Below are positions 1-12,800 of a DNA stretch of 64,000 nt, piece by piece. Source of the stretch: Brachycybe producta (lineage: Eukaryota > Arthropoda > Diplopoda > Playtdesmida > Andrognathidae); contig JAUPFP010000067.1 of NCBI GenBank assembly GCA_036925085.1, positions 372,001 through 436,000 on the forward strand, written 5' to 3'. The notes under the pieces are model-generated. The model had not been told where the DNA came from. It ran no database searches and saw only the letters and a program-made list of their open reading frames with translations. The translations under genes and the position numbers were made by a program. The first letter of the stretch is position 1. Each line of letters begins with the position of its first letter.

Positions 1-3000
1 TGAACGAAAAGAGCAGCCGTTCTCATTCCGTGTTCACGATCGTCATCACGAGAGTTCAGACAGAGATGATCGACGGCGATCCACACGAACACAGTCGGCG
101 TAGCAAAGTCAACATAGTCGATCTTGCCGGAAGTGAACGGATCGACGTGAGCCAAACGAAAGGACTTCGTCTCAAAGTAAATCCTCTCTCTTGATTCGGA
201 TATCTTCCTTATTCTGTAACTTCCAAACTAACTATTCATATTTTTCTTCTAAGGAAGGTGCGAGTATCAACAAGTCTCTACTGACGTTAGGAAAAGTGAT
301 CTCGCAATTGTCCGAGATGTCGCTAAGCAGCGGCAACGGACGAAAGAAGGTTTTCGTTCCGTATCGAGAAAGCGTTTTGACTTGGTTGCTCAAGGAGAGT
401 CTGGGTGGCAATTCAAAGACGACTATGTTGGCTACGATCAGTCCTTCTAGTGCGTACGTCGAGGAAACCCTCAGTACGTTGCGTTACGCTCGTCAGGCGA
501 GAACGATCGTCAACGTCGTACGTGTCAACGAAGATCCGAAAGCGAGGCTCATCAGAGGTTGGGTTTCGATATTTCATAAGTTAAAACCAAAACCTCATAT
601 TAAATTTGAACTCTTAATTATTCTGTCTTTCAGGAGCAAAAATAATATAAATTACAAACAGTTTTAGAAACTAGAAGGGTAGTTTATTCACTTAAGAATA
701 TTTTCATAATTGATATCTATAAAATTAAACTCAACGTGAAAATTCCTCTCAAGTGATTCATTTACTCTTCTAGTTTCTCAAACAGTTTCTATCTTTTCTT
801 AACGTTGCTTCTGAAAAGCAAAATAACCAAGAGTTTTACTCTATTGTTATCATTCATTTGCATATTTTGCAATTGACAACTTTTAAAACGATATTTTTCA
901 GAACTACGAGCAGAGATCGAGAAGCTCCGTGGACAACAGTATTTCGAACTTCCGATTCATTCGGATGCCGTTCGTAACGAGATCATCGAGTTACGAGATA
1001 AACTTAAGGAAAAAGAACAACTCTTGGAACAAACTACGAGATCCTTTCAGGAGAAACTCGATCGAGCGATACAAATTAAAGCCGAAGAATCCGAACAACT
1101 TCAGAAGGTCGGAATTGCTTTCACGGTCAATAACCAACTTCCGAACTTAGTGAACCTGAACGAGGATCCTCAGTTGTCCGAAGCCCTCGTTTACGTCCTT
1201 CGTGAAGGAAACGTAACAGTCGGAAGGATGAAAACAAACTCCAAACAAGACATTCAATTAAAGGGATCTCTCATTGCCGATAATCATTGGTACCATCTTT
1301 CAAAAATGGCTGCAATTTTGAGAAACCAAACTTTTACAACAGTTTTTTTTAGAAACAAAATTTAATAAAAATTATTTAAAAACTAGAAGAGACAAGGAAA
1401 AAATAAATGTATTTTTGTGACGATATTTTTTTGTGTAAACGCATCTCGAACTCTGGTTATTCTATTTTTTAAAAAAGAAAATTACTAGAAACTTCCAAGT
1501 GTTTTAGAAACTAGAAGAGTAGCACAAATTGCACACAATCACTTAAGGTTAATTGAATGTTAATATCTTTTATGTTAGATTAAAAATGACTAAATTTTAA
1601 GCAAATTGTATTTTTCAAGTCTAAAAATTTATTTTGAAAAATATCAAACATGAAAATAACTTTTAAGTGATTGAGCTACCCTTCTAGTTTCTAAAACACT
1701 TTCTAGTTTCTCTTAATTTTTTGCTTCTGAAAGACAGAATAACCAGAATTAGAAAATTAACTGTTTATATTTTAAATCAAATGTTTTATTTTGAAAGAAA
1801 TCGTCACGAAAATTCATTTTTAAACCAACCAGAAAAAAAATAACTTCTTCAGTCAAAGAACCTGGTTAGAGGCTAGAGTTTTAGACTGAACAAAATAGTT
1901 TTAGATGCAAGTTTGATTTGCTAACCTCAGAATTCTAGTCTCTAACAAGGTTCTTGTATTGAATAACGCATTTTTCTGATAGCCTTATTGAAATCTTATT
2001 GTCTGTGACTATTATAGTTTTTAACTGATTTTGAAATTGTTTCTAAAAAAAACTGATTTCTTTGTCGAAACGTTCGCTGAAGTTCTTCTATATTCGATCG
2101 ATAGCACGATCACGAATGTCAACAGCAACATCACGTTAGTTCCTAACAGCAAAGCTCAAACTTACGTCAACGGACATCTCATAAAGTCCTCCACGTTACT
2201 GCATCACGTAACCAAAGACACGATACTCTGAAAAAGGAAACTACGGATAGTTTATTGAATTTTATCCGATTTTGTTCAGGGCGATCGGATCATTTTAGGT
2301 GGAGATCATTATTTCCGTCTGAATAACGTGGCCGAAGTTAACAAAGAATCGAGACGTAGCGCGAATCAGAAAGATTTCACGTTCGCTCGAGATGAATTAC
2401 TTAAGGTTCAAGAGCTGAGGATGAAGGATGAGTTGGAGAAGACGAGACAACGGACCCGACAGGAGATGATTGACGAGATCGAAGAGATACGAAAGGAATC
2501 CGAGCTGGAACTCTCTATACAACGGCACGGATACGAAGATCGGATAAGAGAACTAACGGAAGCTCTGGTATAGAACGGGTATATAAGGTACTTGAACTCT
2601 GACCATGGATTTTCTTTGACGTCTTTTTAGGAACAGCAACATTTTCAATCGGAGAAAACAACGTTAGAATTGGTGTCACAGAAGAACGTACGTAACGTAC
2701 AACCAACGATCGATGAACGACGAGAAAAACACACTTGAAACAGAAATTGAAGTTTTTATCGTTCTTTTTTAGTTAATGGAGGCAGAAGTGAAAGCCGTAA
2801 AGAGAAGGAGTGCTGCAGCGGAAAACTTTGATGCGAGTTTCACTTTTGAAAGCACACCGATGCGTGAAATATTCTTTTAAATGTTTACGATTCTTGTTTT
2901 GTAGATTATGGATTTGTCGCCTCTGCGAACCAACTTTCTAAATGAACTCACGGAGCATTTAAACGCTGCCGATGTCAGTGTTCTCTGTAACGGAACAACT

Positions 3001-6000
3001 GGAGTCAAAAAAGATGGTTTCTTTTCAGATTTTTTCATCGAAATCGAACCGCTTTTTTTATTATATATAAATTGCTTTGTTTTAACCTTCAGGAATTGGT
3101 CTTTATGAACTTTCACTCTTGATCAAAGAAGCGAATTTGATTTGCAGCGAAACACCTTTCAAGAACATTGTAATTAAGACGTTCTTTATAAAATAGCCAT
3201 ATTTGCATAATATGAGAACGATCGAATAGAACTTTTGGTCATTCTACACTTTAAGAAACAATTGAAAGTGTTTAAGAAACTAGAAGAATAAATATGAATC
3301 ACTTAAGGGGATTTTCAGTTTGATGTTTTTTTAAAATAAACTTTTTAAGGCATTTAAGAAGAAATTGAAAATGCTTTAGAAACTAGAAGAGTAAATGAAC
3401 TACTTAAGGAGATTTTCATGTTAAAATATATTCTAGCTTTCAAGCAGTAACTTTAAGAAGAAATTGAAAGTGCTTTAGAAACTAGAAAAGTAAATTCAGA
3501 AGATTTTCATGTTAAAAGTTTTATTAAAAATAAACTTCGAACTGAGAGAAAATGGAGAATTTTGTCTTTAAGACAATTTCAAGTCCTCCATTTTCCATTT
3601 CACAGTTCCAAGTTGGACCAAAATTGGGGGGAAAAAAGTGATGCAGTTACTCTTCTAGTTTCTATTACAATTTCAAGCTTTCAAATTGTTTTTAAAATGC
3701 TGAGTGACCAACGTTCTTTTCTTGTTCAGAGAATAATTATGTTGTGATCGTTATCTTTCGAATGGCTCGTTTTGTATGCAGTTGTTCGAACAACACGATC
3801 AACTTTCCGAAAAAGAATACGAAATTATGGTTAAAGTGATCGACAACGACCGTGACTTAACGATGAATTTGTCCGTTGAGAAGTTCGTGAACAAACTGGA
3901 AATCCTTCGACGGATCGAAGACGTTGGTTCCGATCGAGATTCAAGATTTTCCGAAGATAAACTTAATTGCTCTCATTTTTTTAAGGGAGAAAGTGAATTA
4001 CAGCTGTTCGACACGAACGATGTTTGGAGTAAAGATGATCATCTTCCGATGTCCTTCTCTCCAAAAATGTGAATAAAAATCGGTTCGTTCGTAATCGCAA
4101 GCATCAAGATTTTAACGACTTGTCTTTTCTTTCTTCAGAAAAGAAATGGTTCAGAGAATGCATCTCCATCGAAGTGACGCATCGTTAAACATTTCTTCCA
4201 TTCTTGAAAGTCCCAACGACGAACTTCGAGTGGCTCACAGTTCGGAGAAGAAGAAATCCTTTAAACATCGTAATGTCGCAACGGACGATATTTCGGCCGC
4301 TGCGATTCAATGCGATTCTATTCGGACTCCGATTTCAATCTACAAAGATCAATGTTTAAATATGTTGAAATGTTTTTCTGGTATTGTGGATAGATTTCTG
4401 TTGAGAAATAACGAAGTAACGATCGTTAACGATGGTCGTTTTTTTTTACAGAATTCTCTTGCTCTAATAAGTTTCGCATGGACACGGCCAAGTTACTTTA
4501 CGATCTGTCTTCGATTATGAAGTGCAAAACGGAATTGATAAAATCGACAAAGTGCAAAGGTTAGCTAAGAGAATCACGTACGAGAGAAACATTCTACCAA
4601 ACGAGATTCTCGAACTAACCTTTAAAAATACCTTATTTTTCACGATTTTATCGTAGTTAGGAACACAAATCTGATATTTTTTTGGTTGAAAACGACGAAA
4701 ATTAAACAACAATGAAGTAGATTTCATTCAAACTGAACTAACCTTATGGTTTTTTTTTTGTTTTTCAAACAGAGAAATCCTTTGATTTGGCGCCTCGTCT
4801 TAGTTTATTGCTTTCTACCGTTCTTTTACGTGCGTCGAGATTACTACCACCAGCATTCTCTCCCCGTTCGAAACGACTCGACGAACTCGGTGTCGAATTC
4901 GGTTCCGTTCTAGACGAACTTGGAAATTTTATCGTCGAAGTCATAATAGTAAAAAAAAAAACACATCAAAATAAAAGAAGAAAAAGCAACTTTCTTGTAA
5001 CGTTAAATTATCTTCGAAGGGTTCGAATTCTGATCGTCATCTGGATCTTGCAAGAGACATCGAAATTCACGTTCTCAAGTGCAGTGAACTCGTCGGACAG
5101 TTAACGGCCAGCCTCGGAGTTCCACTCGAAGACAATTGTAGTCCGTCTCCATCCGAGGTTGCAATCTCTCTTTAGTCATAAATATACGATTTAACTAAAT
5201 CGTTTTGAATTTAGGTGGATCACGAAACTGGACTTCACTTCTTACGTGGTATCGAAGCCGTTTCGCAACGGATCCTCCGTACTGCACTCGCTAAAGTGGA
5301 CGATGTTGAACTCAGAGTCAATATTTTGAAGGACGACAGTTTCTTTAACGACTTGAAGGTGAAATTTTTATATTTTTTTTACATTTTTATGAATTTCCGT
5401 TCTTCTTTTAAAATTGCTTTCGTTTCGTAGGGAATCGAATTAACTTTGTTTCAGTGTTCAAAGAAACTTATTGACAACATCAAACAGTGGATCTCTTTGT
5501 ACAACGAAAAACAAGTTCGTAGCAACGAACAAGTTTTAATAGTGTAAACGGCCATCTAAACTCTTGATTATTCTGTGTTTCGAAAGCAAAATTAAGGGAA
5601 ACTTATGTGTTTTACAAACTAGAAGGGTTATTCAATCATTTAAGTGTTTTCATGTTGATCGTCTTTCAAAATAAACGTTTTAAGAGACAAAAATTAAAAA
5701 AGATATCGTCTGCTTAAAGTTGTGTAAGTTTCAAACACAAAAAGCTGTTACCCGGTATTTTGAAATATATCAACATGAAAATACTTTTTCGAGATTGAAC
5801 TACCCCTTCTAGTTTCTAAAACACCTTTAAGTTTCTCTTCAAAAAAATAACCAGAGTTGAAGGGCTGTTTACATTTTAAAAACACCTTAAATAATGCAAC
5901 CCCCCAAACGTAATTACATTCTGAATTTTAAATGGCTTTTCGTTTTCAGATGGAAACGGCTAAAAGTAGAACGGATTGCATAAGCCGATTGGTTCAAGTC

Positions 6001-6708
6001 ACAAATCAATCTCAACATATCGTTATAAACATGTCCCTCTTAGTCGAAGCTTTGGTTTCGCTTTGGGACGACATTGAAATCTACAACAGAGGAGGTCACG
6101 TTAATCTCAAGGATACTTTAGGGTTCATTTCAGAGATACGAGGATCCGTCGAAGCTTTGTTTTCATTGTCTCAGGTTCAGTTCACACCGAATCCAAAAGA
6201 ACGCGATTCCGCTGCTACGGATTCGTTAACGAACGATTTCAACAAAGCCGTTCGTTCTATCACGACTTCGAGTCAGTCATTAAAAGTCGTTCTACGTCAA
6301 GCGTTTGAAAGAGATCGTTTATCGTCGTCCGTGAGCAGCGGAGAAGGAAAGAGTCCAAGTAAATCGCCGCATCCACTTAGAAGTCGTTCGTCTTCTAGTC
6401 TCTCGAACGTTATCGATTCGAACGGAACCTGTAAAATGACAAACAAAGTGAAATCAACGAAATTGTCGAGAAAACCGTCTAAAGAGACGAAAAGTTCTCC
6501 TATCGACGTCTCTCCGTCTTTCTCTCTGTCTCATCGTCCGTCTCTCAACAGTTTATTTGATGGATTACAATCCAGTCCGTTTAAACCGAATGACGACACG
6601 AGCATCTGGGATTCGAGTCTTCCGAGTTCTCGTTCTTATACTTCTCCGACGATCTTTCATTCGGACATCGTCGAAGATAAACAGAACCAAAAAAGCACTC
6701 CGAAATAA
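1..6708 (+). CDS. KIF14: KIF14-type kinesin-3 (5' partial)
   Basis: Mitotic/cytokinetic plus-end kinesin; the window starts inside the motor domain. Exons joined by phase: 1-176, 254-557, 902-1289, 2105-2207, 2280-2567, 2631-2687, 2773-about 2796, 2905-3016, 3093-3169, 3782-4068, 4139-4380, 4452-4559, 4773-4948, 5020-5157, 5215-5358, 5455-5514, 5950-6708 (TAA). About 1146 residues are visible. Seen: motor tail with N-E-K-S-S-R-S-H and D-L-A-G-S-E, neck region, then a short coiled coil. An FHA domain follows, opening with [10 protein letters not shown] and containing I-L-G-G-D-H-Y-F, which is the domain order of KIF14. A second coiled coil and a Ser-rich C-terminus (about 6340-6708) follow. 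The donor ending the 2773 exon is uncertain: GTAAAG at 2797 is the phase-0 choice, and the coding-looking bases after it may be intron. The last short exon could also end at 5545. AATAAA lies at 6819. Introns hold family A repeats. Confidence 0.93.
585..835. repeat. Family A foldback element in KIF14 intron
   Basis: Contains the two family A arm signatures in opposite orientation: GAAACTAGAAGGGTAG near 665 and CTCTTCTAGTTTCT near 765. The outer marker ATTATTCTGTCTTTCAGG lies near 620. Degenerate copy. Confidence 0.75.
1430..1760. repeat. Family A foldback element in KIF14 intron
   Basis: Left arm begins GTAAACGCATCTCGAACTC and passes through AAACTAGAAGAGTAG. The right arm carries CTACCCTTCTAGTTTCTAAA and ends in AGACAGAATAACCAGA. 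The two arms are reverse complements around an AT-rich centre. Confidence 0.8.
1850..1965. repeat. Family G short palindrome
   Basis: Starts CAGTCAAAGAACCTGGTTAG and ends with the inverse AGTCTCTAACAAGGTTCTT. Related copies lie at 7880-8140 and 28585-28690, and a similar core sits inside the family H elements. Confidence 0.65.
3240..3680. repeat. Tandem half-arms of family A in KIF14 intron
   Basis: Three successive copies of roughly 105-120 bp of the same family A half-arm in one orientation (each with AATTGAAA, TTTAGAAACTAGAA and GATTTTCA) run from 3240 to 3545. One opposite arm (ACTCTTCTAGTTTCTA) follows at about 3648. Confidence 0.75.
5540..5895. repeat. Family A foldback element in KIF14 intron
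   Basis: A nearly full copy. The left end has AAACTCTTGATTATTCTG and the right end has AATAACCAGAGTTGAAG followed by AAAACACCTTAA. The arms are inverted copies; the interior has ATATCGTCTGCTTAAAG. Confidence 0.8.
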
Positions 6709-7489
6709 TCAAAATATATATATATGTATACTTCAAAAGAAAATCTTATCGATATTTAATTATATTTTGTTTGTATAATAATTAATAATTCAATTTATGG
6801 CACAACATATATGTTCGTAATAAATCTTTTGCTAAATACATGTATATGATTGAGAATTTTTTCTTCTTCTCTGTTTTAAAATCGTAAATTCAGTGATTTC
6901 AAATCGTAATAACTATTACAACCCATTTTTTTTTGTCATTTCCTTTTTTAAAAAAATTGGCACAATCATAAACGTTATTTTTGTTGATTTCAAACAAAGA
7001 ATAATTAAAAAAAAATGTGAAAACATTTACAAATATAACAAGTCTCATATAATATATAATAATTAATAATAAAAAACGGGATAAAAAAGAATTGTGTGTC
7101 GAAAGGAGACACGATTAAAAAAAAACCTTCGATCATGAGACTTTTTTTTTAACAAAAATAATAAGATCTCGGTTTGAATAAAGATTTAATATATACATAC
7201 ATAGAGGTAGCTCAACTTAAAAGAGCTATATGCCTCTGGAGCATTCTGTGCTAACCCCTATATTCAAAAAACGTTACTTAAAATAACGGTAAACTTTAAA
7301 AATGATGTAAGAGAAAACTTTATATAGAAGTTTTAAGTTATGCGCTAATCCTTAAGGTGGCTGAATAGATATTTATTTTGCTTTTACCATCCCCAACAAC
7401 AATACTGCAGTGGCCTATGCTATGCTCCATAAACGTTTTTTTTTGTAAAACTTGAACGCAAAAACGTCAATGGAAACTCAATTAAAAAC

Positions 7490-7760
7490 ATTATGAAAAA
7501 ATTCAAATTGTTTTCAAAACTAGAATGGTAGTAATATCTTAAAAATTAAACATTTTATAGTTCAGTACGAAAATGACCCGTTTATTTTGGTTTTTTCATT
7601 GAAATTTCATGAAAAACTATTTTCGCCTTTTTTCAAACTGTCATAAAAAGTTTATTTTGAAAGATATCATCATGAAAAACCTTTTAGCATTATCACCAAC
7701 TTATTCTACTTACTAAAACACTTTCAATTTTTTTTCTTCATAATGTTTCTTATGAAAAAC
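7490..7760. repeat. Degenerate family A element
   Basis: AAACTAGAATGGTAG at about 7520 pairs with CTTATTCTACTTACTAAAACAC at about 7700. TTATTTTGAAAGATATCA marks the right inner arm. Confidence 0.6.
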
Positions 7761-8569
7761 GTTCGCTTGAAAAATAAAAATTTAAGCCCCTCCTTAAGCA
7801 ACGTTTTAGAATACGACCACGACCGACCGTAAGTCAAACAAAGTGCCAAACTCATGAATAAGGCAAACAGAAAAACACATTTTTCAGTCAAAGAACCTCG
7901 TTAGAGGCTACAGTACTAGCCCGAGCAAGAAGTTTTAAAAATCGTATTCTTACTGAATACTTAGTCAAGAATAGAGCTCACAACTCATCAACTTTTACAC
8001 AAAACTTTATAATCTTAAAGTTTCTGAGTTTAGCATTACTTTTGAATAATAAGCATTTATTACGAGTACAACAATAAATAGTAGTTTGACCTCTAGAATC
8101 TATAATTTAATTTCTATTCAGGTTCTTTGAATTAGACATTTTTCCGGTTGCCTCTTCAGGCATGAACTTTTGATAGGACTTTTCACAAAAACTTAAAAAT
8201 AATTAAGAATGCGACCCTAAATTTCAGTGTTGAGAACTTGATAAAACTGTAATTAAATCACTTTTTCAAGTTTTAATTAGTAAGAAACCACGTAATTTTT
8301 GGAAATTTGTAATTAGTTAGCTTTTCTAATGAAAAAATAGAATTTGGAATTAATTTTCAAATACTTTTGAGAAAAAAATGATTAATCAATTTCTTGTTAA
8401 AATTTAGTAATTGAATTAACTTTTTTTTTTTGCTAATGTAATAAATAATTGTAATTAATTACTTTGAATGAAAAGTAATTTGTCCAAAGACTGCTAAATT
8501 TCATCTAATTTCAATGATTACACAAACATTGTATAGTCTTGTAAAAGGAATCCAAGGTTCTTTTTTTGG

Positions 8570-8718
8570 AAAGATGAAAGAGGAATAAGGGAGAACCTTG
8601 AAGAGAGGCTATACAATTAATGCTCACTCACCAACGAAGTTTCTCTTCTATCATGGAGTTGAGCTACCTCCATGAATATACATCTAAGTTTGAATCAATC
8701 AATCAATCAATCAATCAA
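8570..8718 (+). repeat. Element 3' end with (AATC)n tail
   Basis: Ends GTTGAGCTACCTCCATGAA, then about 15 bp, then six AATC units to about 8718. The motif GAGGTAGCTCAAC occurs in the opposite orientation at 7203. A microsatellite tail after a shared terminus resembles the 3' end of a non-LTR element or SINE; family unknown. Confidence 0.45.
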
Positions 8719-9885
8719 AAAATAACTGACTTTGTTTTTCTTCAACTTCTTGTGTGCATTTTTTTAACGAGTGCATTGCGTTATTTTTATTAACTAATTA
8801 AGGCTCAGAGTTAACTAACTAGAATTAAATTTACTAATTAATTATTCAGGTCACTTACTAGTAAACTAACAATAGTAACAACAACCGGTGTTCTACATTT
8901 AACATTAAGGGAATCTAGCAAAACAAATTTGCAAAAGGCCAAAAACACTGTTAATTTTCGTTTAAATTACAATTAAGGTCTTTCTGTTGATAAAAAGAAC
9001 TAAAGTTCCAAAAATTCTATTGTAGTTTGTCTTTTTATATTTTCCATAATAATTTTTTTTACCAAGCTTTGATCAGAAATACACTAGTTAAAATAAAGCC
9101 ACAAATTAACTTCCCTTTAAACACTGATTAATTTAAAGAAAAGTTTAAAATGTAGCTTTATTAACAGATGTATTTCTTATTTTTCACATTAAATCTTCAT
9201 AAAAAAAAACGTTTGCCAGACAACTTCGTAATGTTCTATTAGTTCAGTTTCGTGAGTATTGAAAGACTCTTGTTGCAATTTGAGTCATCGTCATCAGCAA
9301 ATATCGATAATAACCTACCATAAAAAAACTTTCAGGTTCTTTTGTTTTCGTTCCTTTTGCACTAAAACATAAAAGATCTACAAGCAAATTATGTTGCTTC
9401 GTCATTAACTAGAAAAAAGAAGAGGAGAGAGATACTTCCATTTATAAATAAGATGAAGCAACCCTAAGAGAGAATTTGGAAAATTAGTTAAGCATGGCGA
9501 AAACATGATTTGTTTTTTCTTATAAGAGCTTATAATAATTAATTAAAGGCAGCTGCTGCTAACGAGTAAAAACAAAAAAAAGACCAGCTTTGTACACAAC
9601 AACAGTCAATAAAATTCATCCTCGTGATTCGTATTATGAATACTTTCGACTATATATATATGTATATAAAAAAGGGCTCGTTCGAGTACCAAACCTTTTC
9701 TTCGCAATTAGACGAGTGTGCGCTGTGCGCTCAACGCTTTAACTTCGCTCGAATATCATCTGGAAAACAAATATCCAAACGGTGACTGGATTTGAATCGC
9801 GTTTCTCATCCGACGAGAAACATAAACGACACTTAAGGTTTATAGTTCGCTGAAGAAGAAGAACAAGAAACAAAACTGATCAAAA

Positions 9886-12800
9886 TCACTTGTTTGCTTC
9901 GTCGATCGGTTCCTCGGTGACGTAAGCTAAAGGAAAGTAACCAATCTGTAAAATAGATAATTAAACTTTAAAACCAGTTCCAATACAAATTTTTTTGTTA
10001 AATCATGCGATAGAAATCAAACGTCCCCTCTCAACCGAATGGCAACAAACACACGAGAGAAACAAAAATAAACTTTGAGACGAGAGACACAAACCGATCC
10101 TTACCCTTTCATCTATTTTTCCTTTCCACCAACCACGATCGCCGCCTTTTTTCGACAATATCGCGACTCTGTCACCCTGTTTTAAAGACAACATAGTATC
10201 CGAAGTAGCAGCAAAGTCATAGTTGGCGATGGCGTAGCTGATCGTAGTCGGTCCGTTCGTTGCCTGTTTGAAAGGCCTCACTAAAGTCGTGTTCAAACCG
10301 TTGAAACTCTCCGCAAGTGAGTTTTCTTCGTACCACCGAACTAATTCCTAAGAATAAACCCCGAAGTAAAAATAACTTAAAAACTTAAGCCAATTTAAAC
10401 CAAACTGTTTATAGAAACTGAAACTTACGACGATGCTCTTGAAGTTCTTCGAATCGGATAAATAGTAGAAATCTCCGTCTTCCGAAGTACACACCCTCAT
10501 GTGTTTCACTTTGTTATCGTGCCTGTTTTTTTTTAAATCAAAACACGAAACGGGATCAAAACAAACGCATCAAATATATACGAGAGAATCAAAACGAGAA
10601 ACTATGGTGTGTCCTCACTTCATAGTAATCGCAAATCTACCGCTTGACCTTTCGCTCAGCCTGACTAGGAAAGCGCCGTTCGGTAATTTGTCTAACATGT
10701 TGTTCGCATCGTCGTGACTCACTTTGCCTGCAAACCAAGGAAATTCCTCCAGATTCAGATTGACGTACGGATCGGAAGGACTTTGAGAAGGTTTCAAAGC
10801 TGGTGGAGGCGGAATCGGACGATGAATTCCCTCCATGTAAGAAGTTCTTGATGCCTGTCCAAAACAATTATTCAAACACCGTTAAGAGACAACTTTCTAC
10901 AACTAGAACTTTCAATGTGTTGCGTTTTTGAAATAATCTTAAGGTGGTTTCAGAGTTTAAACGCCTCTCGAACCTCGATTGTTCTGTTTTTCAGGTGCAG
11001 AATGAAAAGAAACTAGATAATGTTTTAGAAACTGGAAGGGTTGCTCAATCACTTAAGAGTAATTTCATGTTGATATCTTTCAAAATAACCTTTTTTATGT
11101 TAGTTTGCAAATGATTTAACTTTAAGCAGACGATACGATACAAGAAAATACCCTGAAATGATTGAACTACACTTGTAGTTTGTGAAATACTTTAAAATTT
11201 CTCTTAATTTCGCTCCTCAAAGAGAGAATAATCAAGAGTTCAAGTAAAAGTTCCATTCTGTTGTTCTCTTTAATTTAGATATTCAGCAACTGTAGTTATG
11301 AATACTAACTCCAATTTCCTCAACGAAATCAGAAGGAAAAAGACCCTCCTGACCCGTCCTTTTTAATCGCCCTTCCCAGTAAACAGGTCCGGTCTTAACG
11401 AGGACGTAAATGATTTCGTTCGTATCGAAAGAGATGTATCCAGGTTGAAGATTATTGTAGGGACATTTCGATATCGCTTTAACTTTTACAAACAAAAAAA
11501 AAAGAATCTTAATAAAAAAAATCATCAAGTCGATTAAATTGAAATTACGGAAACCAACAGAGGCAATTGACGTGATTGTTGTCGTTTGTTGCCGGCCTCG
11601 GCGGAAGACTAGGAGCACCTACAAAAAAAAAAGAGATCATTTTAAATTAAATATTCGACAACGAACGGTAATTTTTGAAAAATCATTTTTTTTTACTATA
11701 AAAAATGTTATAAAAAGTTAATTTTACTACTTTTAACACAAATGTGTTTAACTAATTTCTAGTCTCTTACAAAATTGTAAACCAGATGGTAGAAGAGTAG
11801 GGAAAAAAAGGTAAAACATTTTTCATGTAGAACCGAACCGTTTCTACTTGGTTCGGAACCGGTTTAATCGCTTCGCAATTTTTTTTAGAAACCGGTTCTG
11901 ATCAGTTCGTGGATCTTGCCGAACCAGTTCCCAATATGCATTAACAGATTTGCGCAGCACAATATTTAGAGGTGGCAAATGGTAGAACCGAACGTAATCT
12001 ACTCGGTTCGGAACCAGTTCGACCCATACTGGCGAACCGGTTCTACCACTTCCAGTAATTGGCAAACCAGTTTTACCAGTTCCGAACCGTTGATATCTCT
12101 TATTTTCATGTTAATTGTTAATATCTTTAAAAAAATAAACTTCTATAGCATTTTGAAATGAAGAAACTCATATTGTAAAGAAAATGTGGTTAAAAGTTAT
12201 GCCACATGTATAAATAATATCGAAACCCGAGATGCAAACATAACTCACCACAAGACCTAACTGAAGTGATGCATTTTTTGTGAACGGCAATTCCACACGC
12301 TTAAAAAAATAAAGATAAAACAATAGTTTAGATAGTAACGAAGAAAATAAGTATTTAGCCGAAACTGTTTAACACGAAAAAAACTAGGTAATGGGGTTTT
12401 CCTCCAACCTTTCCTAGGTTTAGTGGTGCTTGGATCGAGCGTGTACTCTGAGCGAAACTTAATCGCTCGCTAGTCACTCTGAGATAAGCACGCATAAACT
12501 GGATGACACAAAATACATCTTCTATCCGTTCCCTTCGAATAGGGTTTTCCTATACACAGTAAGTCCCCGATGTACATGGATTTGACTTACGAGGTTTTAT
12601 AGATATTTGATTGTGATACTTCTCTTTACGTTAACAGCGCAACGTATCGACTCGCTCTGTAAACGCAATTAAAATACATAGGACTTAATGAGATTCAACT
12701 TATGCCGTTTTTAGACGCAAGTCGAGGACTTAAGTGTATTTAAATTCGTTTAAGCCGAAAAGGTTATCTAAAATATTGGATAAGACCAAAAATCTTTTCG

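Larger units (their letters stand above)
6709..9885. other. Convergent spacer between KIF14 and VAV
   Basis: No open frame here resembles a gene. It holds the KIF14 polyadenylation signal (AATAAA at 6819), a degenerate family A element (7490-7760), a family G palindrome (7880-8140) and two inverted copies of an element end (about 7195-7230 and 8570-8720). The VAV 3' U-region is at its right end. The rest is AT-rich sequence in which I see nothing. Confidence 0.7.

Noticed and set aside
2797..2880. Extension of the KIF14 exon through the coding-looking sequence to 2850 or beyond
   Set aside because: All donors there are phase 1, and the next exon in that phase hits a stop after about 13 codons. 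Only the phase-0 donors at 2788 or 2797 keep the frame.
12405..12450. tRNA/SINE-like box A and box B resemblance (TAGGTTTAGTGG, GGATCGAGC)
   Set aside because: Spacing and sequence are poor, no cloverleaf can be drawn, and no second copy is seen in the window.
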